Counted from the stretch's first letter, positions 51,341-60,607 are shown. The stretch is 64,000 nt of DNA from an uncultured Eubacteriales bacterium (GCA_900546215.1 URCD01000001.1:17806-81805); one strand, 5' to 3'. Made by a program: numbers and translations. Notes: generated by a model not told the origin, from the sequence alone.

Positions 51341-51970
51341 ATGTCTGCTGATAGAAAAAAAGATTTTGATTACTTCGGTTACTTCTGCAAATGTGCTGAT
51401 TTCGTATGCCAGGCTGCGGATTACCTTAATGAGTGCATAACAAATTTTGAATATGCCTCAGTATTTGAAAGGGTAACGCTTATGCATAAGATTGAAAATG
51501 AGGCTGACCTTACAAAGCATGAAATGACAAAGGCGCTTACCCACGAGTTTCTGCCGCCAATTGAAAGAGAGGATATTGTTTCCCTTTCCGTAAAGCTGGA
51601 TGACGTTGTGGATGCTATAGAGGACGTTATGCGCCGGATATACATGTTTGATGTAAAGGAGATACGACCGGAGGTTCTGGAGTTCACAAAACTTATTGTT
51701 GAGGCCTCCAAGGGGCTTAAGGCCACTCTTACTGAATTTCGCAACTTTAAATCCTCAAAGATTATAAAGGAGCAGATAGTTGCCGTTAATACAGTCGAGA
51801 GCAAGGGAGACTATCTTCATACAAAGATTTATCATAAGCTTTTCAGCGACGGTACAGATACAAGGGACATTATAATATGGACAAACATATTTGATGAGTT
51901 GGAGGACTGTCTGGATGCCTGCGAGGAGGCAGTAGACGTCGTGGAGCTTGTAATAATGAAAAACTCTTAA
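51341..51970 (+). CDS. DUF47 (PhoU-like) accessory protein of PiT
   Basis: A 209-residue all-helical protein with the DUF47/YkaA pattern: HKIENEADLTKHEMTKALTHEFLPPIEREDI (in parts), LSVKLDDVVDAIEDVMRRI, VNTVESKGD and FDELEDCLDACEEAVDVVE. It is found next to PiT transporters and thought to regulate them. AGGAGGATAAAG precedes the ATG. No clear terminator; the next 400 bases hold the lysine riboswitch leader. Confidence 0.9.
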   Translation: MSADRKKDFDYFGYFCKCADFVCQAADYLNECITNFEYASVFERVTLMHKIENEADLTKHEMTKALTHEFLPPIEREDIVSLSVKLDDVVDAIEDVMRRIYMFDVKEIRPEVLEFTKLIVEASKGLKATLTEFRNFKSSKIIKEQIVAVNTVESKGDYLHTKIYHKLFSDGTDTRDIIIWTNIFDELEDCLDACEEAVDVVELVIMKNS

Positions 51971-52045
51971 ATTACCATTAGTGAATATTATTTCCCTATA
52001 TCTGCGGCAAAAATGACAAAGTTTTTATAAATGTCGTAAGATGTA

Positions 52046-52074
52046 TTGACTTTACTAAGAAATGATGTTACTAT
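52046..52074 (+). promoter_or_regulatory. Promoter of the lysine-transport leader
   Basis: TTGACT (52046-52051), 17 bases, TACTAT (52069-52074). Confidence 0.75.
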
Positions 52075-52116
52075 CCACGATAGAATATTAATATCTGCTT
52101 TGGGCGACCAAAGCTC

Positions 52117-52274
52117 TGATAGAGGCGCAGAAAAAATCAGTATTGCGGAACAATGGCGGGCGGCCGTTCTGCTTGAAAGGGTTTTCTGCCGAAGCTTGTT
52201 TGTTCTGCCCGGGACAAGCTGGCTGGGACGATGCATAACATGCAGCGTACTGTCACTTATGTGGAGAGCTATCA
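52117..52274 (+). ncRNA. Lysine riboswitch (L box) aptamer
   Basis: The conserved L-box elements occur in order: GATAGAGGCGC (52118-52128), AGTA (about 52139), GAAAGG, TGCCGAAGC, GCTGG, CTGTC and finally GGAGAGCTATC (52263-52273). GATAG at the start pairs with CTATC at the end to close P1. It lies between a good promoter and a transcription terminator, upstream of an amino acid ABC transporter, so lysine binding should stop expression of the transporter. Confidence 0.95.
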
Positions 52275-52298
52275 TAAAACCTTATGATTTGTTTTATC

Positions 52299-52342
52299 AG
52301 TGCCGAATCTTCACTTGAGCAGAGGAATATTCGGCACTTTTT
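52299..52342 (+). terminator. Expression-platform terminator of the lysine riboswitch
   Basis: AGTGCCGAAT pairs with ATTCGGCACT across a 19-base loop (with inner CTTC/GAGG pairing) and is followed by TTTTTA, 38 bases before the start codon. Confidence 0.88.
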
Positions 52343-52380
52343 ATTTGTATTAAAATTTTACATTAAAGGAAGGTATGAAC

Positions 52381-53274
52381 ATGAAGAAAAAGTTATTTTC
52401 AGTAGCAGCATTAGCGATGGCTTGTACAGTCGCATTGGCAGGCTGCTCATCAAAATCAAACGAAACATCAAATGAAGACTCAGGAAAACAGCAGACAGCG
52501 GCTGACGGTGAAGGCGCGGCAGCAGACAACGTACTCACAGTAGCAATGGAATGCGGATACGCTCCATATAACTGGACACAGCCGACAGACCAGAACGGAG
52601 CAGTTCAGATTAAGGACAGCCCCGACTATGCTTACGGATATGACGTAATGATGGCAAAGCATATTGCTGAGGAGCTTGGCATGGAGCTTGAAATCGTTAA
52701 GCTTGACTGGGATTCACTTGTACCAGCAGTTCAGTCGGGAACAGTAGACTGTGTTATCGCAGGACAGTCAATCACATCTGAAAGACTTGAAATGGTAGAC
52801 TTTACAGAGCCTTACTACTATGCTTCAATCGTTACGCTTACAAAGGCAGACAGCCCCTACGCAGACGCTGCAAGTGTAGCTGACCTTGCCGGCGCAACAT
52901 GTACTTCACAGCAGAACACAATATGGTATAACGTTTGCCTCCCTCAGATTCCCGATGCAAACATTCTTCCTGCACAGGAATCAGCTCCGGCTATGCTTGT
53001 TGCGCTTGACGCAGGCAAATGCGACATCGTTGTAACAGACCAGCCTACAGGGCTTGCGGCTACAGTAGCATATCCTGACTTCAAGCTTCTTGACTTTACA
53101 GGCACAGAGGGCGAATTTGAAGTATCAGATGAAGAAATCAATATCGGTATCTCTCTTCAGAAGGGCAATACAGAGCTTCTTGACAAAATCAACGGCGTAC
53201 TTTCCACTATGACACCTGATGACTATGTTCAGCTGATGAACGAGGCTATATCTGTTCAGCCCCTCAGCGAGTAA
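52381..53274 (+). CDS. Lysine ABC importer, substrate-binding lipoprotein
   Basis: A 297-residue family 3 solute-binding lipoprotein: signal MKKKLFSVAALAMACTVALAGC with lipobox LAGC, an acidic linker to about residue 50, then MECGYAPYNW, YGYDVMMAKHIAEELGMELEI, DCVIAGQSITSERLEMVDFTEPYYYA (in parts) and DIVVTDQPTG. The upstream lysine riboswitch identifies lysine (perhaps also related basic amino acids) as cargo. ATG 52381 is preferred, 7 bases after AAGGAAGG; ATG 52375 abuts that site. Confidence 0.88.
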   Translation: MKKKLFSVAALAMACTVALAGCSSKSNETSNEDSGKQQTAADGEGAAADNVLTVAMECGYAPYNWTQPTDQNGAVQIKDSPDYAYGYDVMMAKHIAEELGMELEIVKLDWDSLVPAVQSGTVDCVIAGQSITSERLEMVDFTEPYYYASIVTLTKADSPYADAASVADLAGATCTSQQNTIWYNVCLPQIPDANILPAQESAPAMLVALDAGKCDIVVTDQPTGLAATVAYPDFKLLDFTGTEGEFEVSDEEINIGISLQKGNTELLDKINGVLSTMTPDDYVQLMNEAISVQPLSE

Positions 53275-53314
53275 TTTATAATATTTTGCGCCAGACAGAA
53301 AGGAGAGAGCTAAA

Positions 53315-54136
53315 ATGCCCGCAACATTCGGAGAACGAGTATTGTACATCTGGGAGCGCTACAGCGGATCCTTTCTGCGCGGCGCCGGAAATACAATGCT
53401 TATTGCTCTGATATCAACCTTAATAGGCTGTATTATCGGATTTATTGTAGGTATTATCCAGACAATACCCACTGACAGAAAAAAGAACCCAATCAAATGG
53501 TTTTTCGTAGGCTTAATAAAGTTTATACTGAACGTTTATGTCGAGGTGTTCAGAGGAACGCCAATGATGGCGCAGGCCATGTTCATTTACTTTGGCTCCG
53601 CAGTCCTGTTTAATATTAATATGGGAATGTGGCAGGCCGCGTTCTTCATTGTTTCCATAAATACCGGAGCGTATATGGCGGAGACGGTCAGAGGCGGAAT
53701 ACTCTCAATTGACCCCGGTCAGACTGAGGGTGCGAAGGCTATAGGCATGACTCATTTTCAGACAATGGTTAACGTAATTCTTCCACAGGCTCTGAGGAAT
53801 ATTATGCCTCAGATAGGAAATAACCTTATAATCAATATTAAAGATACCTGTGTTCTTTCAGTAATAGGAATTGTAGAGCTTTTCTATACCACAAAGGGTA
53901 TTGCCGGAGCGCTTTATACTTATTTTGAAGCATTTGCAATCACAATGGTAATCTATTTCATACTTACATTCGCATGCTCAAGAATACTGCGTTTTTGGGA
54001 AAACAGGATGGACGGTCCGGATAACTTCGACTTGGCCACAACCGATACGCTTGCGCATACAAGCGGAATGTACAGCTATAATAAAAAGGTATCTAAGGTT
54101 GGAAACCTTAATAACGACAGCAGGGAGGGAAGGTAA
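53315..54136 (+). CDS. Lysine ABC importer, permease
   Basis: A 273-residue HisM/GlnP-type permease. About five TM helices; [23 protein letters not shown] (in parts) near the N-terminus, [19 protein letters not shown], and the ATPase-coupling loop [31 protein letters not shown] (in parts). AAAGGAGAG precedes the ATG. Its stop overlaps the ATPase start by one base (TAATG). Confidence 0.9.
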   Translation: MPATFGERVLYIWERYSGSFLRGAGNTMLIALISTLIGCIIGFIVGIIQTIPTDRKKNPIKWFFVGLIKFILNVYVEVFRGTPMMAQAMFIYFGSAVLFNINMGMWQAAFFIVSINTGAYMAETVRGGILSIDPGQTEGAKAIGMTHFQTMVNVILPQALRNIMPQIGNNLIINIKDTCVLSVIGIVELFYTTKGIAGALYTYFEAFAITMVIYFILTFACSRILRFWENRMDGPDNFDLATTDTLAHTSGMYSYNKKVSKVGNLNNDSREGR

Positions 54137-54879
54137 TGGAGGATAATCATGTATTCCAGATAAACCATTTAGGCAAGACCTTCGGTGCGAACGTCGTTTT
54201 AAAGGATATAGACTTTACAGTAGACCACGGCGACGTCACATGTATAATTGGCGCGTCGGGCTCAGGAAAATCGACTCTTCTCAGATGTATGAATCTTCTT
54301 GAAACTCCGACAAGCGGCGAGATACTTTTCCACGGCAAGCCCATAACAGGCAAAAACTTTGACCAGTGCTCCTACCGTGCCAAGGTTGGAATGGTATTCC
54401 AAAGCTTTAATCTTTTCAGTAACATGACCGTACTTGAAAACTGTATGGTAGGTGTTACAAAGGTTTTGAAAAGAAGCAAGGAAGAGGCACGCCAGTCAGC
54501 TATTTATTATCTTGAGAAAGTAGGCATGGCACCGTATATAAATGCTAAGCCAAGACAGCTTTCAGGCGGACAGAAACAGCGTGTTGCAATTGCGCGCGCC
54601 CTCGCAATGAAACCTGAGGTAATTCTCTTTGACGAGCCGACATCGGCGCTTGACCCGCAGATGGTTGGTGAGGTTCTTGCAGTTATAAGAACTCTTGCTG
54701 AGGAAGGCTTTACGATGATAATTGTAACCCATGAGATGGCCTTTGCCAGAGACGTTTCCAGCAACGTTGTGTTTATGGCAGACGGAGTTATATGCGAAAA
54801 GGGAAGCCCTGAGGAAATATTTGAAAATCCAAAGGATGAAAAGATGAAGGAATTCCTTTCAAGGTTTAGAAATTCATAA
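54136..54879 (+). CDS. Lysine ABC importer, ATPase
   Basis: A 247-residue GlnQ/HisP-type ATPase: Walker [17 protein letters not shown] near residue 38, Q-loop MVFQSFNLF, signature [15 protein letters not shown], Walker [15 protein letters not shown]-loop IVTHEM. AGGGAGG precedes the ATG. Completes a three-gene importer controlled by the lysine riboswitch and closed by a terminator. Confidence 0.93.
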   Translation: MEDNHVFQINHLGKTFGANVVLKDIDFTVDHGDVTCIIGASGSGKSTLLRCMNLLETPTSGEILFHGKPITGKNFDQCSYRAKVGMVFQSFNLFSNMTVLENCMVGVTKVLKRSKEEARQSAIYYLEKVGMAPYINAKPRQLSGGQKQRVAIARALAMKPEVILFDEPTSALDPQMVGEVLAVIRTLAEEGFTMIIVTHEMAFARDVSSNVVFMADGVICEKGSPEEIFENPKDEKMKEFLSRFRNS

Positions 54880-54882
54880 AAC

Positions 54883-54913
54883 AAAAGCCTCACTCATTGG
54901 GTGAGGCTTTTAT
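54883..54913. terminator. Terminator of the lysine importer
   Basis: AAAAGCCTCAC pairs perfectly with GTGAGGCTTTT around seven bases, T-run on the plus strand. Confidence 0.9.
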
Positions 54914-54972
54914 TAATTAATCAGAGATTTTTGCATTACAAAGTTTGTAAGAAATACTCCGTTTCTTAATAC

Positions 54973-55371
54973 CTACTGTTCTTTAATTACATTGTAGCCG
55001 CGCCTTAGAAAAAATGGCTTTGCCGTTATAGATGCGTGTACAGTTATCAGGCCTGTATTAACAGATGCCTCAAGCAGGCTGCAAATAGCCGATGCTGTGC
55101 CCTTTCCCTGAAAATTCCTATGTACGAAAAGCCTATCCAGATAGCCCGTTTCATCTATATCTCCAAAACCGATTAATATTCCGTTTTCTACCGCAACTAA
55201 GCAATAATGCTGCGTAAGTGAACGGTCCCATTTATCAAGGTCCGGATTTTTCGGCGCCCATGCATCAAGCTGCTCCTTACTGTAGTCTGCTGCGTTGACC
55301 GTATGTACGGTATTATAAAACAGCTTTGCGGTAGCCGGACAGTCAGCTGAATTGTATTTTCTTATAACCAC
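54973..55371 (-). CDS. GNAT family N-acetyltransferase
   Basis: A 132-residue acetyltransferase. Acetyl-CoA motif LFVHRNFQGKGTASAICSLLE (residues about 81-101) with the usual R/QxxGxG/A form; N-terminal VIRKYNSADCPATAKLFYNTV. Substrate unknown. GTG start with GGAGG five bases ahead. Monocistronic. Confidence 0.83.
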   Translation of the reverse strand: MVIRKYNSADCPATAKLFYNTVHTVNAADYSKEQLDAWAPKNPDLDKWDRSLTQHYCLVAVENGILIGFGDIDETGYLDRLFVHRNFQGKGTASAICSLLEASVNTGLITVHASITAKPFFLRRGYNVIKEQ

Positions 55372-55475
55372 ACTGTATCCTCCTTAAACAAAAATTAAAT
55401 TTGCCGATACAGCCAATAATAGCATATAAGCAATTCCAAGGCAACAAAGTGATGAGGCACATCAGTATTTCTGTA

Positions 55476-55504
55476 TTGACCGAGCAGTGATTTTATGCTA
55501 TCAT
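55476..55504 (+). promoter_or_regulatory. Promoter of a short transcript
   Basis: TTGACC (55476-55481), 17 bases, TATCAT (55499-55504). A ribosome site and hairpin terminator follow within 180 bases. Confidence 0.6.
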
Positions 55505-55550
55505 ATATTGCAATAACTATTTCTAGAGGTTTGATTTTAAGGAGGATTGT

Positions 55551-55664
55551 TTGGCAATGGAAGATGACAGCGGCGATAGTTGCGACCATAATTATACTCG
55601 ATTGCTTGAACTTGAATATCTTGAATATTTTATAAGAGGCATACCCGCAGTTTACAGGAATTAA
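55551..55664 (+). CDS. Possible small peptide in an independent short transcript
   Basis: AAGGAGG (55539-55545) is followed by TTG at 55551 and in-frame ATG at 55557, giving 37 or 35 residues ending at 55664 (EDDSGDSCDHNY..LEYFIRGIPAVYRN), with no known family. A second frame from ATG 55564 to 55635 gives a very hydrophobic 23-residue peptide (MTAAIVATIIILDCLNL..), at a longer distance from the same site. Which, if either, is translated cannot be decided. The unit has its own promoter and terminator. Confidence 0.35.
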   Translation: MAMEDDSGDSCDHNYTRLLELEYLEYFIRGIPAVYRN

Positions 55665-55683
55665 GCTATGGGTGTGCCTTTTT
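55637..55683 (+). terminator. Terminator of the short transcript
   Basis: AGGCATACCC pairs with GGGTGTGCCT (one G-U) around a 23-base loop, followed by TTTTT. Confidence 0.7.
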
Positions 55684-55724
55684 GTACTTTTTTTAGGGTT
55701 ATTTAAATATTTAGGAGGATTAAA

Positions 55725-57029
55725 TTGAGTTCACTAATACTACAGATTGTACTTATATTTTTAAACGCGGTTTTCGCTTCCGCCGAAATTGCGGTTATTT
55801 CAGCTAATGACGCCAGGCTTTCCAAGCTTGAAGAGGAAGGCAACAAAAACGCCGCAAAATTAAAAAGATTAACTGACCAGCCTGCAAAATTTTTAGCAAC
55901 AATACAGGTAGCCATTACTCTTTCGGGCTTTCTGGCATCAGCCTTTGCCGCCGAAAACTTTTCCGATAAGCTTGTAGACTGGGTAATTGGAATGGGCTAT
56001 ACGGCTGTACCGGCCTCAACACTCAATTCAATAGCTGTCGTTTTGATTACATTGATACTTTCATATTTTACATTGATTTTCGGTGAGCTTGTGCCTAAAC
56101 GTATTGCTATGAAAAAGGCCGATAAGCTTGCTCTGGCAATGGCGCCTATGATAACTGTTGTATCAATGGTCTTTGCTCCGATTGTTTGGCTTTTGACGGC
56201 TTCTACAAATGGGATACTTCGCCTTATAGGCATTGACCCCAACGCTGAGGAGGATGATGTCAGCGAGGAAGAGATAAGGCTTATGGTTGACGAAGGCGGT
56301 CAAAAGGGAATTATTGATGTTGAAGAGCAGGAAATGATAAATAATGTGTTTGAGTTTGACGATTTGACAGTGGATGAATTTGCTACACACAGAACGGATA
56401 TATCGCTTCTCTGGCTTGACGAGTCGGTTGAGGAATGGGCGAACACTATACATGAAAGCAGACATACTAAATATCCTGTATGTGACGAAACTGTTGATAA
56501 AATAATAGGAATACTTGATGTTAAGGACTTTTTCAGGCTTATGGATGAGCCTAAGGAAAGAATTATTAAGGATGCTGTAAAGCCGGCGTATTTTGTTCCG
56601 GAAAGCGTCCACGCAGATGTGCTGTTCAGACAGATGAAAAATACTCATAATTATTTCGCGGTTGTACTTGATGAATACGGAGGAATGACGGGTATAGTAA
56701 CAATGAACGACCTGCTTGAGCAGATTGTAGGAGATTTGGATGAGGAGCCTACCCCCGAGGAGGAAGAACCGGATATAGAAAAAATCGACTCAAAGACATG
56801 GAAAATACAGGGAGGTGCGGAGCTTGACGAAGTAGCCGATACCCTTAAAATACAACTTCCTATTGAGGAATATGACACCTTTGGAGGCTATATTTTCGGT
56901 AATTACGGTACAATACCTGATGACGGCTCTGTGTTTGAAATCAGCCTTCCGCCGCTTCATGTGAAGGTTACGGAAATTAAGGACCATAGGATAAAAAAAG
57001 CACTCGTGTGCTTTGACGAGGCTTTATAA
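55725..57029 (+). CDS. CorC/HlyC (CNNM-domain) membrane protein
   Basis: A 434-residue hemolysin-C/CorC family protein. The N-terminal CNNM domain (residues 1-190) has four hydrophobic segments (LILQIVLIFLNAVFASAEIAV, IQVAITLSGFLASAFAAENF); two CBS modules follow (VDEFATHRTDISLLWLDESV, YFAVVLDEYGGMTGIVTMNDLLE in parts) and a C-terminal transporter-associated domain (YDTFGGYIFGNYGTIPDDG). Relatives export Mg2+ or Co2+. TTG start with TAGGAGG ahead. Own terminator. Confidence 0.88.
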   Translation: MSSLILQIVLIFLNAVFASAEIAVISANDARLSKLEEEGNKNAAKLKRLTDQPAKFLATIQVAITLSGFLASAFAAENFSDKLVDWVIGMGYTAVPASTLNSIAVVLITLILSYFTLIFGELVPKRIAMKKADKLALAMAPMITVVSMVFAPIVWLLTASTNGILRLIGIDPNAEEDDVSEEEIRLMVDEGGQKGIIDVEEQEMINNVFEFDDLTVDEFATHRTDISLLWLDESVEEWANTIHESRHTKYPVCDETVDKIIGILDVKDFFRLMDEPKERIIKDAVKPAYFVPESVHADVLFRQMKNTHNYFAVVLDEYGGMTGIVTMNDLLEQIVGDLDEEPTPEEEEPDIEKIDSKTWKIQGGAELDEVADTLKIQLPIEEYDTFGGYIFGNYGTIPDDGSVFEISLPPLHVKVTEIKDHRIKKALVCFDEAL

Positions 57030-57044
57030 TGCTACATAAGACTT

Positions 57045-57067
57045 GCCGGGTTATTAACCCGGCTTTA
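57045..57067 (+). terminator. Terminator of the CorC/HlyC gene
   Basis: GCCGGGTT pairs with AACCCGGC around ATT, then TTTATTT. Confidence 0.85.
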
Positions 57068-57139
57068 TTTATGCTGATTTATATATTTGAGTTTTGTTTA
57101 TAATGTTCAATATACGGCTGTTTTAGAAATGAATTTTAT

Positions 57140-57190
57140 AAGATTTAAAGATAAAATCTTTTTGACTTAAATGCGTTAAAGTGCTAAAAT
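57140..57190 (+). promoter_or_regulatory. Promoter of the larA-like operon with adjacent dyad
   Basis: TTGACT (57162-57167), 17 bases, TAAAAT (57185-57190). Just upstream AAGATTT and AAATCTT form an inverted repeat (about 57140-57160), a possible activator site. Confidence 0.6.
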
Positions 57191-57223
57191 AAGAATGCAT
57201 ATTTTAGGAAAGGACTTAAAAAA

Positions 57224-58531
57224 ATGAATAATATCAAATTGAAGTACGGAAAATCAGAAGTTGAAATATCTCTTGAGGGTGCGAAAAGCGTAACAACGCT
57301 GCTTGAAAATCCTATGGAAGAGATTAAAGATATAAAAAAGGAATTTCGATATTGTGTTGAGGATGGGGCAATAGGCACGAAGCCCTTGAAGGAGCTTATT
57401 GCCTCCGATGATCCTGTAACAATAGTTATAAGCGATATGACAAGATTTTGGATGCATCAGGATGTGATTTGTGAGCTTCTAGTAAGATACCTTCATGAGG
57501 ATATGCAGGTGCCCTTTGAAAACATTGCCGTGGTCATAGCCCTTGGCACTCACAGGAAGAATACCGAAGAGGAAAAGAAAATTCTTGCAGGGGAATATGT
57601 TTATAGCAATGTCGCTGAGGTAGTTGACCATGACTGCGACGCTGATGACCTTGTTTTCGTCGGAACAACTGATATGGGGACAGCGGTCAGCGTCAATCCG
57701 CTTGCTGTAGGAAGAAAGCTCATTGTAATCAGCGGTACGGTTCATCACCTGATGGCAGGCTACGGCGGGGGCAGAAAGAGTATTGTTCCGGGAATAGCTT
57801 CAAGAGAGACAATAAAGATGAATCATATAAGGGCGCTTGACCCATCTGAGCCTAAATCGGATGACAGGGTTGGGAGCGGCAAGTTCACAATGAATCCGAT
57901 AAATATTGATATGAGAGAGGCCGGGGAGCTTGTAAATCCCGTATTTGGTATTAATATCTGCGTCAACTCTGCGTCAAAGCACAGCGGACTTTTCTGCGGC
58001 GATTTTGATAAGGCATGGAAGGAGAGCTGCATGTATATTCAAAGGTCATATGGACTTCCGATACAGAGCGAGGCGGATGTTGTATTTGTAAGCTGCGGCG
58101 GATTTCCAAAGGATCTGAACTTCTACCAGTCCACAAAAAGCCTTTTTAACGGTATAAGGGCCCTGAAGGAGGGCGGTACAATAGTAATGCTTGCGGAATG
58201 CAGTGAGGGCAGCGGGGCAAGGGATTTCTTTGACTGGATAGAGCCGTTAAAGGCAGGCTGTCTCGATGAAAGCCTGAGAAAGGACTTTACAATCGGCGGG
58301 TATATATTCTATGCGGCATGCGAGTCAATAAGAAAGGGCAATGTGCTGCTTCTTTCAAGCCTTGACCCCAATGAAATTAAGGATATGGGCGTAAAATCAT
58401 TTAACAGCATGGACGAGCTCATGAAAAATGTTGATTTAAACGGAAAGGATGTATATGTAATACCATATGGAGGCAGCCTTGTGCCCCAGCTTCAGGAGAC
58501 ATACATGGAATTTATTGACGACTTAAAATAA
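57224..58531 (+). CDS. LarA family protein (nickel-dependent lactate racemase-like)
   Basis: A 435-residue LarA-type protein. SDMTRFWMHQ, ALGTHRKNTEEE, DHDCDADDL, TVHHLMAGYGGGRKSIVPG (His pair and the cofactor-binding Lys) and GGFPKDLNFYQSTKSL match the catalytic positions of lactate racemase. Family members racemise or epimerise 2-hydroxyacids with a nickel-pincer nucleotide; many act on substrates other than lactate. AGGAAAGG precedes the ATG. No larB/C/E cofactor genes are in the window. The symporter gene starts 19 bases later, so its substrate is probably imported by it. Confidence 0.87.
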   Translation: MNNIKLKYGKSEVEISLEGAKSVTTLLENPMEEIKDIKKEFRYCVEDGAIGTKPLKELIASDDPVTIVISDMTRFWMHQDVICELLVRYLHEDMQVPFENIAVVIALGTHRKNTEEEKKILAGEYVYSNVAEVVDHDCDADDLVFVGTTDMGTAVSVNPLAVGRKLIVISGTVHHLMAGYGGGRKSIVPGIASRETIKMNHIRALDPSEPKSDDRVGSGKFTMNPINIDMREAGELVNPVFGINICVNSASKHSGLFCGDFDKAWKESCMYIQRSYGLPIQSEADVVFVSCGGFPKDLNFYQSTKSLFNGIRALKEGGTIVMLAECSEGSGARDFFDWIEPLKAGCLDESLRKDFTIGGYIFYAACESIRKGNVLLLSSLDPNEIKDMGVKSFNSMDELMKNVDLNGKDVYVIPYGGSLVPQLQETYMEFIDDLK

Positions 58532-58550
58532 AACTTGGAGGACACCAAAG

Positions 58551-59957
58551 ATGAACATACCTTTAATCATAGTTGTTTTATACGTAATACTGCTGTTTGG
58601 AATTAGCTTTTATGTTTCTAATAAACAGAAAAAGGACGGAGATTCTTTTCTGCTTTATAAGGGCAAAAACGGAATATTTGTCGTGGCCTCAAGTATTGCC
58701 GGGCTTGCGATTGGAGGGGCTTCTACCATAGGTATAGCCGAAAACGCATTTACGGTAGGTCTCTCGGCAGGCTGGTATGATACTGCATGGGCTATAGGCG
58801 CTGTTATAACAGCCTTTCTGGCGGTTAAATATTTACGAAAAAGCGGTTACAGTACAATAAGCGCCTTGGTAAATGAAATGTACGGCAAAAAAACAAGCTT
58901 TATTATGGTAATATCCATGTGTATAATCCAGTCTGGTATAATTGCCCTCCAGTATAAGGCCGGAGGCTCAATACTGGCGGCGCTGCTCCCCGAAATTTTT
59001 ACGACGGAGTCAGGCACATTCTTTTCATTTATCATTTTCATGCTTGTAGCCATGATTGGCGGAATGGGCAGCGTATCTCTAACAAATGTACTTAACCTCA
59101 TACTTATATATGTCGGCGTCATCGTTGCGACTATAATTGTTCTCAGCGGTCACGGCGGCTGGGGTGCAATACAGACGCTTGTTGCGGCGGAACCCGAGGT
59201 TCCTTATATGAGCCTTACAGAAGGCATGGGCTGGATAGGAATTATAAGCTGGATTATAGTTATGATTGGAAATACAAACTCAGTACAGGGAGTTGTGCAG
59301 ATTGGCCTTACTGGAAAGGACGACAGGTCAGCAAAATGGGGGTATATAATAGGGGCAGTGCTTATGGTACCGGTAGGCTTTATATGCGCGCTTTTGGGTG
59401 TTGCCAGCAAGGCGCTTCTTCCGGAGGCTGCGGCTGCGGAGGCTCTTCCGAAAATACTAATGAGCATACCTCCTGTGTTGGGCGGAATTACGCTTTCCGG
59501 CCTTTGGGCGGCAGATATGGGAACCGGCTGTTCTATGATCGTGGGCCTTTCCACAACTGTAAGCTCAGACATAGTATACCGTCTGCCTGTTGGACAGAAG
59601 CTGCAAAACAGAAAGGCAGTCGTCAACAAAATTATAGTTGTACTTTCAAGTATAGTTACATATCTCATAGCCACTCAGATGGGGGCAATTCTCGGCGCGA
59701 TGCAGAAGGCACTTTCACTTGCAATCGGAACCTCATTTATAGTAATAGGCGCCCTTCTCGCGCCTAAATTTTCAAGCAGAAAGGCTGGCTTCTGGACGAT
59801 TTTGGCCTCAATTATAGCTATCATACTTTGGAATTTTGTTCCATCGCTTACAGGCATATTTAAGAGCGTCGGCATATTCATGGTTATTGTCTGCGGAGTG
59901 GTATTTATTATAATAAGCGCGGTCGATAAGGATAAGGTGCAGATTAACAGACAGTAA
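58551..59957 (+). CDS. Sodium:solute symporter (SSS family)
   Basis: A 468-residue membrane protein with about 12-13 TM helices. Typical are IAGLAIGGASTIGIAENAF (the sodium-site helix), AGWYDTAWAIGAVITAFLA, the short loop VQIGLTGKDDRSAKWGYIIG and TVSSDIVYRL. It should import an organic solute with Na+. Placed directly after the LarA-like gene, its likely cargo is a 2-hydroxyacid or related carboxylate, by inference. TTGGAGG precedes the ATG. Terminator immediately after. Confidence 0.87.
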   Translation: MNIPLIIVVLYVILLFGISFYVSNKQKKDGDSFLLYKGKNGIFVVASSIAGLAIGGASTIGIAENAFTVGLSAGWYDTAWAIGAVITAFLAVKYLRKSGYSTISALVNEMYGKKTSFIMVISMCIIQSGIIALQYKAGGSILAALLPEIFTTESGTFFSFIIFMLVAMIGGMGSVSLTNVLNLILIYVGVIVATIIVLSGHGGWGAIQTLVAAEPEVPYMSLTEGMGWIGIISWIIVMIGNTNSVQGVVQIGLTGKDDRSAKWGYIIGAVLMVPVGFICALLGVASKALLPEAAAAEALPKILMSIPPVLGGITLSGLWAADMGTGCSMIVGLSTTVSSDIVYRLPVGQKLQNRKAVVNKIIVVLSSIVTYLIATQMGAILGAMQKALSLAIGTSFIVIGALLAPKFSSRKAGFWTILASIIAIILWNFVPSLTGIFKSVGIFMVIVCGVVFIIISAVDKDKVQINRQ

Positions 59958-59961
59958 ATAA

Positions 59962-59988
59962 AAAGGAGATGTTTTTAACATCTCCTTT
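59962..59988. terminator. Bidirectional terminator
   Basis: AAAGGAGATGTT pairs perfectly with AACATCTCCTTT around TTT; A and T runs on either side serve the convergent symporter and HAD genes. Confidence 0.88.
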
Positions 59989-59992
59989 ATTT

Positions 59993-60607
59993 TTATTCAA
60001 TTATCTCGTCAGCCAGTCTTTTAATTGCGTCCCAGTCATTGCGGTTCATATGGTCATAAACGGCTATTAAATGGCAGCCGGCGCCCTTTGCGCTTTTGGC
60101 CGCATAAAGAGCGTCCTCATAGACTGTTGTGCTTTCAGGCCTGAAGCCCATTAAATCACAGGTTTTTAAAAATATATCCGGGGTTCGCTTAGACATCCCA
60201 AGGGTTTGGGCGGTATAAACCTCTTTAAAGCAGTGGCCTATTCCATTTCTGTTCATAGCTGCAATCGCTAAATCTCTGTCGGAGGTCGTAAGTATACACA
60301 TTTTAGAGCCGCTTTCGTATTCGGAGAGAACGAGCTCCTTCATTCCCGGTTTTAGTTTAAGCTCATTGCGGTAGTTATTGCTTATCAGCTTTAGGAAATC
60401 CTTAACAATACTCTTTACGGTTCCTTCAAGCCCAAGATGTGTGATAAAATACTGCGCGGATTCTTCCATCGTCTTGTTCTCTATTACCTCCCTTAAATCA
60501 GGAGGAGGGTTTATTCCCTTTTTTATAAGATATATACTGCCGAGATTTTCCCACATTCCCATGGAATCCAGCAGTGTTCCGTCCATGTCAAAAATTATAT
60601 TTCTCAT
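59993..60607 (-). CDS. HAD family hydrolase
   Basis: A 204-residue HAD-IA phosphatase: motif I IIFDMDGTLLDS (residues 4-15), motif II LTTSDRD, motif III Lys in GMSKRTPDIF and motif IV TVYEDALYAAKSAKGAG, with a small helical cap (residues 16-80). Substrate unknown; beta-phosphoglucomutase or phosphoglycolate types are similar. The start overlaps the preceding gene's stop by one base. Confidence 0.85.
   Translation of the reverse strand: MRNIIFDMDGTLLDSMGMWENLGSIYLIKKGINPPPDLREVIENKTMEESAQYFITHLGLEGTVKSIVKDFLKLISNNYRNELKLKPGMKELVLSEYESGSKMCILTTSDRDLAIAAMNRNGIGHCFKEVYTAQTLGMSKRTPDIFLKTCDLMGFRPESTTVYEDALYAAKSAKGAGCHLIAVYDHMNRNDWDAIKRLADEIIE

Noticed and set aside
55395..55589. A 64-residue hydrophobic minus-strand frame beside the CorC/HlyC gene
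   Set aside because: No promoter or ribosome site on that strand; it mirrors the promoter and small frames of the plus strand.
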